Below are positions 1 through 11,135 of a stretch of DNA of 64,000 nt, in pieces. The notes under the pieces were generated by a model. The model was not told the DNA's origin and did no database searches. It saw nothing but the letters and a program-made list of their open reading frames with translations. This DNA comes from Carallia brachiata (taxonomy: Eukaryota; Streptophyta; Magnoliopsida; Malpighiales; Rhizophoraceae), in the NCBI GenBank assembly GCA_021464245.1, contig JADCRB010000085.1:62001-126000 (forward strand), written 5' to 3'. How positions within the stretch are numbered: position 1 is the first letter of the stretch; each line of letters opens with the position of its first letter. A program made the position numbers and the translations under genes.

Positions 1-785
1 ATTGCAAATAAAAATTTTAAAATAACATAAAATTGATGTGAGGTCGATTTTTGTATATCCTCCAATTAGTGTTCTTTCCTAACTCCGTCGAGGGTTGAAT
101 TTCCACAGCGTGATCTTGAACTGTAGGGACTTATTCCAATGCGGGCAGAGGTTTGATCTTAGGTGGACTAGTTAGACTTCGGTAAGGGCCGTATGAGGTT
201 TGATCTCACTCGGATTTGATGGACTTTTGTGAGGGCCGTAGGAGGCTTGATCTCACTTGGATTGGAGAAGAGAATTTAGAGGAGGCTAAAGCTTTTAAGG
301 GTGATTTTGCTTCACTCCTTGAATGGCTTGCAGGGCTTTTTGGGATGAACTGGGAAGACTCTTTGGAGATGATTTGGAAGCCTTTTTTTTTTTAGGGATG
401 AGTTGAGAGGTTTGGAAGGCTTTTTAGGTATGGATTGAAAGGTTTTTCGGAGATGGGTTAGAGAAGAGGATTTGGAGGATGCTAAAGTTTTGGAAGATGC
501 TTTTTCTCTCTTCTCTTTGGGATGTGTTTTGGCAATACTCTTTTAAGGTCTAGTTATAAGCCAAAGATTGTCATCTAACTTTTTTTATCTAAGCCAAACA
601 ACATGCATGTCATCTAATTTTCTTTTCATCTAACTCAAAACAACATGCATGTCATCTAATCTTGTTTTCATCTAACTCAATCTAACTCAAACAACATGCA
701 TGTCATCTAATTTTATTTCCATCAAACTCAAATAACATGCATGCACCAAACACCAAACCCAATAGATTTTTTTTTTTTGTTTACA
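1..785 (-). repeat. Left (3') LTR of the Gypsy element, truncated by the window edge
   Basis: Position 1 aligns with position 9202 of the right LTR, so about 56 bp are missing off the window. It ends with TTTACA at 780-785, matching the end of the right LTR at 10089. The two LTRs differ by many substitutions and by copy number of an internal ~40-bp repeat, so the insertion is not recent. Confidence 0.9.
590..745. repeat. LTR-internal minisatellite (left copy)
   Basis: Imperfect ~35-45-bp tandem units built around a core like CATGCATGTCATCTAAT followed by TTTCATCTAACTCAA. About four units are visible here against about six in the right LTR. Confidence 0.75.
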
Positions 786-1250
786 AATGCCCTCACTTCA
801 AGGTTTGGTGAGGTGGAACCTCTTACGGGTGATCTGAACCAAGTCTTGAAGTCCAGTTTGAAACTTGAGACATTTTGATAATCATTGAACGTTGAAGTCT
901 TCTAACTCTGATTAGGCATGTCGTTGTTGGATCTATTCTCGTCCCTCTATGGTAGATGTGAACTAAGGAGAGTGGTTGGAACTCCATGACAGTAGTGTTG
1001 GAGGTTGAGTTTCGAAAGCCTTTAAGGATCTCTCGAAGAGGATAACTCCTTCTCTTTTTAGCCCGTGTGCCTCTAGCTTTCTAATCAAAGAACTTTTTAA
1101 GGCAAATGTAGGGGCTAGGCATTTCCGTTTCTAAGAGAGGAAAGTACTAAAGGGTGAGTTCTGCGATTTGGGTATGCAAGAAATATATACACACAAAAAG
1201 TTTCTTTTTTTTTTTAAGTTCTTTTTTTTTTAAAAGTGAAAAGCACATAT

Positions 1251-1519
1251 GCGGCATCTGGCGGGGTTCCCTTCACGTCTCTTTCTGCTATAAGAGACAA
1301 AAAAGCCAGTAGCTGAGGCGTGTCACACAAGTCAATACTGTGTGTCACGAAAGGCACTACATCTTATCCTTGTCGGCTGACATTAGCGGCATCTGGTGGG
1401 GTCCCCTTCACGTCTCTTTCTGCCATAAGAGACAAAAGAGTTAGCGGCTGAGGCATGTCGCACAAGTCAATATCGTGTTCAGTGAAAGTCGCTGCACCTT
1501 ATCCTTGTCGGCTGACATA
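1251..1519. repeat. 135-bp tandem duplication in the Gypsy noncoding region
   Basis: Two adjacent copies of about 135 bp. Unit 1 starts at 1251 and unit 2 at 1386, each beginning GCGGCATCTGG and ending TTGTCGGCTGACAT. They differ by scattered substitutions. They lie between integrase and the left LTR, a usual site for noncoding tandem repeats in Tat-type elements. Confidence 0.85.
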
Positions 1520-2309
1520 AATAGGGTCCGAGACACAACTCCAAATCAATCATGTCCTCATTCAGCGGCTTATGACGTTGGCATTGACAAAACTTTCTGA
1601 TTGATTAACGTCGCTAGGGTGTACCGAAAAATGAGGCAAAGTTTTGCCGGAATAAGATACTTCTGATACAAAGTTCCCTCTTGGACTGAAGCGTCCGTAA
1701 GGGATGAACCCCTGGCTGACTCCTTGAAACCATTAGGACCAGTATGTGTAGTCCCACAGGCTACAGCTTTGATTAAAATAGCCTTGAGGAACCACTACAG
1801 TGATAGAGCTCGGACCTGCTTCACTTGAGAACGAAACTATACTGGTGAGATCTACCATGGGATAACTGCAATGGTAGAGACAGGTTGCTCTGCAGTAATA
1901 GCAGTTCTCTAGGTTGCTCTCTCACTATTCCTTCGGTTCTGGAACCAAAAATACATACTTCTCGTTGCGACTGCTCCGTACAACCGCGGCTGCTCCGTAC
2001 AACCGCAGTCACAAAGCAAGCCGGAAGAGCTGTGATGCATTAGGAGTAGTACCTCCATTGTTGCGGAAGACTTCCTCCAAGATTTCCAGTTGTGTCAGAG
2101 TTGGGTGCCATCTAACGAGAGGTGACATTTCTCCTTCCCTGTCTTGATGTTCTGTGGTTGGTTCCATTCTTCTCCTTGAAAAATGAGCAGAGGTTTGATA
2201 TGTGGTGAAGATGAGTTGAGACTAAAGCAAGGACTCGGACTCAAACTCCCGATCGCTTTTTTATATTTTTCGGCCGTTCACAGGTTATACTCATGCGGGT
2301 TAGGAGTCT

Positions 2310-2640
2310 TGGATTTTGGACTTTGGACTTTGGACTTTAGAGTTTTGGATTTGGATTTAGGTTTTCAAGCTTGGATTTAGGCTTAGGTTTTCAGATTTGG
2401 ATCCGAACTTTCTGGATTTAGATTTGTATTTGGGCTTTTTGGATTTGGATTTGGGCTTTCAGATTTGGACTTGGGTTTTCAAACTTTGGATTTATACTCA
2501 GATTTTTTGGATTTGAATTTGGGCTTTCAGATTTAGACTTGGGTTTTTAGATTTTGGATTTGGGTTTGGGCTTTTGAGCTTGAGTGTTTGGGTTTTGGAT
2601 TTGGACTTGGACTTTCACTTGGGTTTTTTTGGTTTTTTAA
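2310..2640. repeat. Degenerate TTTGGATT-based short tandem repeat
   Basis: A G/T-rich tract made of irregular repeats of GGATTTGG, GGACTTTGG and GGGCTTT, followed by a T-rich end near 2660. It lies downstream of the integrase remnant inside the Gypsy element. No coding potential is visible on the element's sense strand. Confidence 0.75.
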
Positions 2641-2839
2641 TTTTTGTTTTGTTTTTTTTTTTTGGTTACATATCCATATATAATAATGTTTTTAACAATT
2701 TACCATTGATCGGGCCAATTCAAAGGCCTTATAGGTTTGATAGCATGTAAGCATTATGGGTATAGACTTCTTACACTAAGTATGGATTGTCCCATTTGGA
2801 AGTAACCTTATCACTAGGCCGGTACTTTAAGTTGATGGG

Positions 2840-3610
2840 TCATCGTACTGCAAGAATAAGGTCTCCAACTTGAAATGATCGAGGGCAAACCCTACAGTTG
2901 AATGCTTTGGCAAGTCGGGCTTGGTAGCATTCGAGTTGCTGTTGTATTTCAAGTCTCCTTTCGTCAAGGGCTTCTAACTCATTCAAACGTAGTCGGGCAT
3001 TTTCTTCCTGTGTGAGGCCCTTTAGAACAGCTATACGGTGAGAAGGTATCTGCATCTCCAGAGGTAGTATGGCTTCGACACCATAAACAAGTGCATAGGG
3101 TGTCACTTGCGTCAGAGTCCGATAAGTTGTGCGATACGCCCATAATGCCTCGGGAATTCTATCATGCCAGTCTCTCTTAGATTTAGTGACCACCTTCGGT
3201 AATAGGTTGCACAAGGCTTTGTTGAATGCTTCAGCCAAGCCATTAGCCGGGGCGTTGTACATCGACGACTTGTACTGCTTGAACTTGAACTTTTCGCACA
3301 GCTTGTCCATCAAATTGTTGTAGAATTGCTTGTCATTATCAGTGATGATGAACTAAGGGACTCCATAGCGATAGATCAAATGAGTTCAAATAAAGTTGAC
3401 AACATGCTCCTTTTTTACTTCTCTAAGTGAAATAGCTTCGACCCATTTCGAAAAGTAGCATATTGCTACGAGAATATAAAGGTGACTCAAAGATGATTTT
3501 GGCAAAGGCCCCAATAAGTTGAGTCCCCAAGCTTCAAAGGGTCAGGATGAGACAGTTGGATGTAGTGGCTTCGGTGGTTGATGAATGTAATTCACATGGA
3601 ATTAACAAGC
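2840..3610 (-). pseudogene. Gypsy integrase domain remnant
   Basis: The clearest open part (3313-2840) encodes a Tat-type integrase core end and C-terminal region. Visible landmarks are SSMYNAPANGLAEAFNK, ALWAYRTTYRT and TPYALVYGVEAILPLE, then a basic tail ending SFQVGDLILAVR. The family role is insertion of the element cDNA into the host chromosome. Upstream sequence to about 3610 continues the domain but has in-frame stops, so the protein is broken. Confidence 0.85.
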
Positions 3611-3899
3611 TTGACGGGTTTTAGCAAATTCTATTGCATCATGTACCATGGAATTGACAAGCTTGACAGGTTTTAGCAAACTTAGGCCTTGATTGATGTC
3701 CGCCACAAACTCGAGAATGTGCTTCAGCAAGAGCTTGTTTTGTCTCTTCATTGCTCAGGCAGCGCAGTAAAATTTCATCAAAAGATATTCGATACAGAGC
3801 ATCTTTGAGATATATGAAGCGAGGAGCTAGTCGTTGAATTTTTGCCTTATGACGACGATCTTCGAACAGCTTTTCGTACTGTAAGTAGTCAATGATTAG

Positions 3900-4560
3900 T
3901 TAGCATCAATCTTCATTCTTAGTAAGACGTACAGATACAGCATTAGTTGTTCCACTTTCTCCATCATCTTCTTGCAGCACGATCCACTTCTGGCATACGA
4001 CAACAACTACAACCTAGATTTCTGACTTTGCGTGAGAGGTAGCTAAGTTAGCTAATGCGTCTGCTTGAGAGTTCTCTCGTTAAGGAACATGCTCCAAGGT
4101 GATGCTTTCAAATTCGTCCATCAACTGTTGGCGTTTCGATAATAAGGTGTAAGGTATTCTTTCTTCACCTCATACGATCTAGTAAGCTGATTGATGATGA
4201 GCTGGGAGTCTCCGTGAACTTCTATTATTGGAATCTTCATATCAACAGCCAATTGGAGACTGATGATCAAAGCCTGGTACTCGGCAACATTATTTGAGCA
4301 TAACTCACTGAGGATGATAGCATAAGACTTTGGGGAGTAATAAATACTATATCAACACTAGCACCTTCACCCCTTGCTGCGCCATCGAAGAACATAATCC
4401 ATAGTGGCAGTGTCTCGATGTAAAAGACCTCTTCGTCTGAAAGGTCATTTGTAAACTTCCAATCAGACAGGACAAGATGATCTACTAGGAAGTCTACTAA
4501 GACTTGACCTTTGACCGCTTCTTGAGACATATAGACAATATCATAACTTTGTAGAATCAC
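3900..4560 (-). pseudogene. Second (archaeal-type) RNase H-like domain remnant of the Gypsy element
   Basis: On the minus strand a segment reads LWIMFFDGAARGEGASVDIVF, where the FDGA motif carries the first acidic residue of an RNase H fold. It lies after the classical RNase H segment (4958-4692) and before integrase. That extra position is the hallmark of Tat elements. The open segment ends at 4267; further domain pieces toward 3900 are in other frames. Confidence 0.7.
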
Positions 4561-4691
4561 TGTTCATTTAGCAAGTCGTCTTGATAAGACTGGTCTAGAC
4601 AATATGTATTTGATCGAGTCAACTCTCGCAACAAAGCAGATCTTGTGAGTCTGCATGTAGTTCTTCAATTTATTGATGGCAAAGAAGAGAG

Positions 4692-4958
4692 CTAGAAACA
4701 TTTTTCGATGGGCGAGTAATTCAACTCTAGACTATTTAGTGTTCTGCTCAGGTAGTATAGGGCAACCTCCTTTCTTTGCTCATTTTCTTGGGCAAGCAAA
4801 GCTCCTAGAGACCTTTCTTGCCTAGCAATAAAGAGAATCAACGGCTTTCCTTGAATTAGAGCACTCAAGACTGGTGGATTGGAAATGTACTTCTTTATAC
4901 TCTTGAAAGCTTTGCTGCAAGTTTCTTCCCACTTGAAGTTGACATCCTTCTTCATCAA
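4692..4958 (-). pseudogene. Gypsy RNase H domain remnant
   Basis: The segment encodes the tether and start of the Ty3/Gypsy RNase H. Landmarks are FKWEETCSKAFKSIKKYISNPP and then RSLGALLAQENEQRKEVALYYLSRTLNSLELNYSPIEK. In the intact family it degrades the RNA strand of the RNA:DNA hybrid. It is separated from the RT segment upstream by stops. Confidence 0.8.
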
Positions 4959-5033
4959 CCGATAGAAAGGTTGACACCTACCATCTAAGTTGGAGATTAA
5001 ACGACTAATGTAGGCCAGCTTTCCTTATAGACT

Positions 5034-5700
5034 TCACAGCTCGTGCAGGATTTTAGGTTCAGGCATATTTTGAATTACCTCAACCTTTGATTGATCAAAT
5101 TCGATTCCACGATGGCGCACCATGAATCTAATAAACTTTCCTGATGTGACACCGAATGTGCATTTGAGAGGATTTATTTTTTGCTGACACTTGCGAAGTC
5201 TTTCAAATACAGTTTTGAGATCCTCTAGATGATCTTTACGCTCCTTACTCTTTATTACCAGGTCATCAACATAGCATTCCACGATCTTATGGAGCATGTC
5301 GTCAAAAATTTTTTGCATAACACGCTGATAAGTGGCACTAGCATTCTTCAACCCGAACGACATGACTTTGTAGCAGTATATCCCTTTTAGCGTGCAAAAC
5401 GCCGTCAATTCCTCATCCTCTGCTGTCATCTTGATCTGGTTGTAACCCGAGGAACCATCCATGAAGGATAACGCTTCATGGCCAATAGTTGCGTTGACCG
5501 TGATTTCTGTTATAGGTAATAGAAAGTCATCCTTTAGACAGGCCCTGTTGAGGTCTCGAAAGTTGACACAAACTCTTAACTATACATTCCTCTTCTCACT
5601 AGGACTACATTGGCAATCTATGTTGGGTAACTGACCTCTTGGATAAAGTTAGCATTGATTAGCTTGTTGACTTCCTTCTCGAATTGTGGAATGAGCTCTG
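5034..5700 (-). pseudogene. Gypsy reverse transcriptase domain remnant
   Basis: The open stretch 5462-5034 contains MDGSSGYNQIKM, the FGLKNASATYQR motif and the catalytic YVDDLVIKS box, all characteristic of Ty3/Gypsy RT. Upstream minus-strand sequence to about 5700 still reads recognisable RT residues (FRDLNRAC, DDFLLPITE) but has in-frame stops. The catalytic YVDD is intact although the reading frame is not. Confidence 0.9.
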
Positions 5701-6499
5701 GATGAAACCGTTGTTATGGTTGTTTAACTGGGTAGACACCCTTCTTTATTGCAAGGCGATGTACTGCAATCTTCAGGTCGAGTCCAAGCATTTTTTTGTA
5801 ACTCCAAGCGAATACATCATTGTATTAGCTGAATACTCGGACATATTCCTGCTCCTCTATAGTGTGCGTAAAGCACACACGAATATAGGTCGAGGATTTT
5901 CTGGGGAACCAAGATTGACCTCCCTAAGTTCATCAACAATTGCTAGCCACCATCTTCGAGTTCTGGGGAGCCTCATTTACTTTGACATTTGATGAGCCAG
6001 ATTCAGCATTTTCACTAATCGTGACGTGCGATGTATAGACCCTAATTTCATCTTTTTTGTTTGACTGGATGTGCCTATCTTGTTTGGTGGTGATGGTGAT
6101 GGCACATGTATCAACTGCTTGGTTTCAGCTCTTCAACGTGATCCACATAGGTGGCTTCTCCTGATAGCTTAAACCAGGTCGAGACTTCGAAGATTGAGCA
6201 GTGGTATTTTGCGTGGATAGCAATGTGCCCATTGTGATTGGGTTTGAGAAGTCGTAGTCTGCCTTAGTAAGGAGTCTATATGCGTTAGGATTGAACCCTT
6301 CATCTGTTCTCATTTCTGGAAGTGAGCCACATTCAATTGCCCTCATGAGTGGTCTAACAAAACTTTTAAGTGGTTTTGAGGTCAAGACTGGATCAACCTT
6401 TGGGAGAGGTAAGGCGTGGGTCTTCTTCAGGTTATGAAGCTCTCCTATCTTGGGTTGGCTATGCCATTTCTCTTGTTTGGAATTAGTACAATAAGAGAA

Positions 6500-7057
6500 A
6501 GGAGGCTAACCTTTTGGATGTCGTGACCTTGGTACATAGCGTAGGATCAGAGTGAGACTCAGAGATGTAGCATTTTGCAAGCGACATTTGGTAGACTGTG
6601 GCATCTTTTCATCTGTTGGAGTCTGGGGGCGAGTATCAGCAGAGTCTTTGGCAGCTTCAACCTCTTTAGGGACGCCCCCAATCAAGGGAACTTTCAATGG
6701 AACGATCTCAAGATTGTCCGTGTTGATGTAGAAGATTGCGTCCGCCAAATGTGATTCGTCATCATCGAACAGCTTTAAGTCGGTATTGACTTTTTGAATC
6801 CCATCTTTGAACTATTTGAAGCACTGATGCAGGTTTGAAAGCACAACTCCATTTCCATAGAACCATGGACACCCTAGTAACATCTTGTACGTGGTACGTG
6901 CATTGATTACTTGGAACAGAGTGCTGGAAGTAAGGTTACCAATAGCCGATACATGGAGTGGTCGATTATGGGGTTTGGATCCCAAGAAAAAATCCTCATC
7001 TGTGAATGAGATAGCCGAATAGCATGTGACGTGATCTTGGCCCATCTTATGCTCCAT
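6500..7057 (-). pseudogene. Gypsy aspartic protease region remnant
   Basis: The segment 7057-6812 reads FQVINARTTYKMLLGCPWFYGNGVVLSNLHQCFK, here noted by its parts FQVINARTTYKMLLG and PWFYGNGVV. This is the C-terminal half of the retroviral-type aspartic protease of plant Gypsy elements, which processes the polyprotein. The second open piece (6748-6506) is lower-complexity linker between protease and RT. Stops separate the pieces. Confidence 0.7.
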
Positions 7058-7259
7058 TGAGCTGGAATCAACTGTAGGTGAACATCCTACTGTGGTTCAA
7101 ATAGTCTTGCTGACTTGATTCTGTGAGACTTCGGATGATTGCAGGACCAAAAGCAGTTGAGGGTTGGCGAGAAGGCATTTGAGAGCTTCTGATACCTTTT
7201 CTATTGTCAAATTTTTGTCGTTGTACTACTCTTCCTCACAGCATCTGGCTTCTTCTGAT

Positions 7260-8742
7260 GGACTTGAAGAGATGGTAATCTGGTTGGTCGAGGTTACGTC
7301 GTCCTGATCCAGAATAATTTTATTTTGATTCTTGAGCTTCATGATTAACTCCTTCAAAACAAAACATTTCTCGGTCGGATAACTGACTATTAAATGATAC
7401 TTGCAGAATTTTGGGTGTTAATCTTGTCCTTTTCATTGGGCCGCTTGCACTCTGAGAGTTCGATTGGCTTTGCCTCCAAGAGTTGGTCGAGATTGTCTGG
7501 GACATCTGAGTCGGGAAATGGATATTTCTTTTGCTCCAATTTTTGCAGTGTCACCTTTTGCCTTTCCTGCTATTTTGGCCGATTTGTTGGCGATAGAGGA
7601 TTTACCTTTTCTTTTGGTTCCACTTTTGCTGGTATAGCATCGACGATCATCACTTCCTTCCCTTTTCCTGGGTTATTAGGCTTCTTAGCTTCCCTTTTGC
7701 CCCCGTGTTGGTCCAATTAAATGGGGACCATGCCTCCGGAAGTCTGGATACTTATCTCCATATCGTGTGTGCACGTCACCAATTATCCGAAAGTTTGGGG
7801 TTTGATACCCTACAGGATGTATAAAAGCTCCTAATGCATCCCCTAAATGCACATCTCCATAGTAGAGGTCTTTGTTAGACGATCCTTGCAATCCAGACTA
7901 AGAGCTCGCCATCTATTTATGTACTCGACAACAAACTCTCTTTTTCTTTGCTTGGTGCTAGTGAGTTCCATCATACTTACCGTCCTTCGAGTGCTGAAGA
8001 ATCTGTTGAGGAACTCTCGTTGTAACTATTCTCAATAATCAATTGATTCTGCTCAAGGTTTATGAACCAGATGAAGGCAGTATCTCTGAGTGAACGCACA
8101 AATTATTTTACTAAGAGATCTCCGTAAGTTCCTGCGTTATTGCAGGTTTTGATGAAGTGAGCGATGTGCTACTTGGGATCACCTTGCCCATCGAATTGTT
8201 GAAATTTGGGCAGTTGGTAGCCCAAAGGCATGTTGAGGTTTTCAATCCGTCTAGCGTACGGTTTGACGTACATTTACGATTCTTAAATTGATGCAGTTTG
8301 TTGTAAGTGGATTGTATAAGCTATCATGTCCTGTAATTATTGGACAGATAGCGAGACTGCGAAATTTGAAGGTGGTAGTTGTGTACAATTGCCTAGTTGC
8401 CTTTCCGTAGTGAAAACGTTAGTTAGTGTTGCTTCCGGGGTAAAACCAGGTAGATACGGTTGCTCATCACGGGTCTCGGGATCAATTTGGATCGAGACTT
8501 TCCTTTTGAGAGCAACGATCTGTTAATATTTTTTTTTTCAAAACTTTGATCAGCCGTGAGATTCTACTCTCTAACTCTGTGATCCTTTGCTCTGTGTTAG
8601 TTGTGTTGGTCATCATAACTGTAACGACATCAGTGTTGGCAGATGATACTCTCCGAAAGACTGGAGTTGAGGGTTCTTCTATTTCCTCCATGCTCATTTT
8701 TGCGGAATAGGTTGGCCTGTGGTACTGAGTGGATTTTGCCAT
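7260..8742 (-). pseudogene. Gypsy gag remnant
   Basis: The likely gag start is the ATG at 8742, giving a first segment with a predicted coiled coil (RITELESRISRLIKVLKKK). Around 8280-8200 the minus strand reads KPYARRIENLNMPLGYQLPK followed by FQQFDGQGDPK. This is the conserved start of the plant retrotransposon gag domain, followed by the matching HFIKTCNNAGTYGD pattern in a disrupted frame. The segment 7891-7685 belongs to the gag C-terminal part. Multiple stops and frame changes break it. Confidence 0.75.
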
Positions 8743-9120
8743 GTTGCCCCCGACTTCTATCGGGGAGGATGATCGATTTCTCCATTCAGCAAAAGAGTCA
8801 GGGGAGAGATCTTATTGTTGCGCGAGCTACAGATTTTTCATTTTGATATTTTGCTGTGCTTGGACGGTGAGGAATCATGATCGTCCTCGGGTTTCTGGAC
8901 CTGCGTACTCGGATAGGGTAGTTGATGCAGGCAATGGAACAATTGTCTTCTTGCTGGCGGCGGCTGTCGTGCTCTTCTTTGGGACCATCGATGTACTGGG
9001 TACCTACTGAAAAAAATTTTTTCTTTTTTTTTGTTTTTTTTGTCTTTGTCTTTTCTCTTTTTTTTTTTTCCTTGGCTATTATTTATTTTGTTTTAAGGAA
9101 CAAGAGATGAGAGGTAAAAA

Positions 9121-9145
9121 GGTCTCACCGAGCGTGCCAAAAATT
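9121..9145 (-). other. Primer-binding-site region of the Gypsy element
   Basis: Directly inside the right (5') LTR, the minus strand reads TTTTTGGCACGCTCGGTGAG. TGGCACGC-type sequence at this position is common in plant Gypsy elements and fits a tRNA primer-binding site. I did not identify the tRNA. Confidence 0.5.
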
Positions 9146-10089
9146 TGTAAATGCTAAAAGTTTCGAGTCTCAAACAGTTAGACCTGAAAATACAAACACA
9201 AATTACAAATAAAAATTTTAAAATAATATAAATTTGATGTGAGGTCGATTTTCGTGGATTTTCCGATTAGTATTCTTTCGTGACTCTGTCGAGGATTGAA
9301 TTTCCACAGCGTGATCTTGAACTGTAAGGATTAATTCCATTGAGGAACGAGGCATGATCTCAGGTGGACTAGTTAGACTCGAGTGAGGGTCGTATGAAGC
9401 TTGATCCTACTTGGGTTTGATGGATTCTGGTGAGAGTCATAAGAGGTTTGATCTCACTCAAATTGGAGAAGAGAATTTATAGGAGGTTAAAATTTTGACA
9501 GATGATTTTGCTTTGCTCCTTAAATGGCTTGCAGGACTTTTTAGGATGAACTAGAAAGACTCTTTAGAGATGATTTGGAAGGCTTTTGTTTTTTTAAGGA
9601 TAAGTTGAGAGGTTTGGAAGGCTTTTTAAAGATGGATTGAAAGGTTTTTTGGACATGAGTTAGAGAAGAGGATTTGGAGAATGCTAAAGTTTTGGAAGAT
9701 ACTTTTTCTCTTCTCTTTGGGATGTGTTTTGGCAATGTTCTTTCAAGGTCTATTTATAGGCAAAAGATTGTCATCTAACTTTTTTTATCTAACCCAATTA
9801 ACATGCATGCCATCTAATTTTCTTTTCATCTAACTCAATCTAACTCAAACAACATGTATAACATGCATGTCATCTAATCTTCTTTTCATCTAACTCAAAT
9901 AATATGTATGTCATCCAATCTTCTTTTCATCTAACTCAATCTAACTCAAATAATATGTATGTCATCTAATCTTCTTTCATCTAATTCAAACAACATACAT
10001 GTCATCTAATTTTATTTCCATCAAACTTAAATAACATGCATGCACCAAACACCAAATCCAATGAATTTTTTTTGTTTTTTTGGTTTACA
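9146..10089 (-). repeat. Right (5') LTR of the Gypsy element, complete
   Basis: A 944-bp LTR starting TGTAAATGC at 9146 and ending GGTTTACA at 10089. The flanking 5 bp (ACATC, 10090-10094) would be the right target-site duplication, but its partner is outside the window. A homologous, diverged solo LTR occurs at 44207-45051. Confidence 0.9.
9775..10030. repeat. LTR-internal minisatellite (right copy)
   Basis: About six imperfect units of the same ~40-bp repeat seen at 590-745, with cores such as ATGTCATCTAATCTTC and TTTCATCTAACTCAA. The difference in copy number accounts for most of the length difference between the two LTRs. Confidence 0.75.
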
Positions 10090-10094
10090 ACATC

Positions 10095-10868
10095 CTTTTT
10101 AAATTTTGGAATATATGCAATCTTATTAGGGACTCCAGGGCCTTTATCAGTTAATTTCTTTTCACTTGTTTTATGGTTCTATGTATTACATACGCAGAAA
10201 TGGACTTAATAAATTAATTACAACCACAATGACCTTGCTTTCTTTGGCCATGGCTCTCACATGGAGAGAAGTTTGAATTCCATGCACAAGACGTATATTT
10301 GGTGAGTGCGTTGGCATGTACAAACAGTTACTCTCACACATTTGGGCTGCCATTTTAGAAATTAATATCCCTTTTCTGTACACGCAAAGTTGCTAGTTTG
10401 TCTCGGCGGCTGCACTTCGAGAAATTCAAACATAGTTTTGGTTGGATTTATTACTATACCATTTACTCTTAGCATCATATTTTGTTCATAGCTATTGCCA
10501 CTGGTATGAGATCATAATCATAATTACGATTAATACTTTTTTTTTCTCTTTTGAGCGAGAGTCATAGCCCATAAAACATATAGGAAGAGCGGGACTCGTA
10601 GAAGATGGGATTGAAATCTCTACCTCCCACTAGAACGTATTGTTCAGTAACCAGTGGAGACAAAGCGGCTGATTATTACATCATCTTATGCAAAAGAGAA
10701 TAAAGGTACTTGTATATTTAACAAGTAGTGCTTCAGCAATATACATATCTGCTTATGATTTAGGCGAGTAAAACGAGAACTAAGACACCACATTAACATG
10801 CATTTTCAACTTCCAAAGACACAAACAACACTTCCTTGGCTACTATAAGCATCGGTAAATCAACTTAA
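10095..10868. other. Intergenic DNA between the Gypsy element and the first peptide gene
   Basis: About 770 bp with no convincing coding frame. It includes the 3' flank of the minus-strand peptide gene at 10869. Nothing else recognised. Confidence 0.5.
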
Positions 10869-11135
10869 TTATCGGCCGCCGCCACCGGGTCCAATATCGC
10901 CACCACGTTGTTTATCAAATTCCCTCCTTGACTTGTAATGATGGTCGTTGTCGTTGCCGATAGTACTGCTTCCCGTTCCGTAATATCCATATTGATCGTT
11001 ATGATCATCCTCGTCCAGCCGCCGCTGCCACTGCTTGACTTTGTGCACTATTCCAATCTTTTGACCATTAATCTTGTTTGCAGACAGGCAAGGGTTCACC
11101 ATAATCAGGACCAGAGCTAGCACCAGCAACCTCAT
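10869..11135 (-). CDS. Small secreted peptide precursor, copy 1
   Basis: An 88-residue precursor. I start it at the ATG at 11135 because that places MRLLVLALVLIM in register with the paralogues at 15104 and 18385; in-frame ATGs at 11147 and 11165 are possible alternatives. A hydrophobic signal peptide (about residues 1-18, ending near CLSA) implies secretion. The middle is charged (QWQRRLDEDD). The C-terminal part has NDNDHHYKSRREF followed by a glycine-rich tail. The HHY..R element corresponds to the HHxIPR motif of the other two copies but is altered. That motif recalls short plant secreted peptides of the EWR1/STMP type, a comparison from memory only. A plausible 3' splice site (TTGTAACAG) lies just upstream, as if a leader intron existed, but I could not find its donor. 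The exact function is unknown. Confidence 0.7.
   Translation of the reverse strand: MRLLVLALVLIMVNPCLSANKINGQKIGIVHKVKQWQRRLDEDDHNDQYGYYGTGSSTIGNDNDHHYKSRREFDKQRGGDIGPGGGGR

Larger units (their letters stand above)
1..10089 (-). mobile_element. Degenerate Ty3/Gypsy LTR retrotransposon, Tat-like lineage
   Basis: A nearly full-length LTR retrotransposon on the minus strand. Direct LTRs flank it: 1-785 (its first ~56 bp lie outside the window) and 9146-10089. LTR ends are TGTAAA...TTTACA. The minus-strand order is gag (8742 downward), aspartic protease (~7057), reverse transcriptase (~5700-5034), RNase H (~4958), a second RNase H-like domain (~4450) and integrase (~3600-2840). Having two RNase H-like domains, the second just before integrase, is typical of the Tat/Ogre/Retand lineage; that assignment rests on family knowledge. 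Every domain is interrupted by stops or frame changes, so the element cannot encode its own proteins. A purine-rich stretch on the minus strand abuts the left LTR (786-800) and fits a polypurine tract. The left target-site duplication is outside the window. Confidence 0.9.

Noticed and set aside
8643..9110. Plus-strand frames with hydrophobic stretches near the Gypsy gag start
   Set aside because: They are antisense to the gag/leader region and driven by T-runs.
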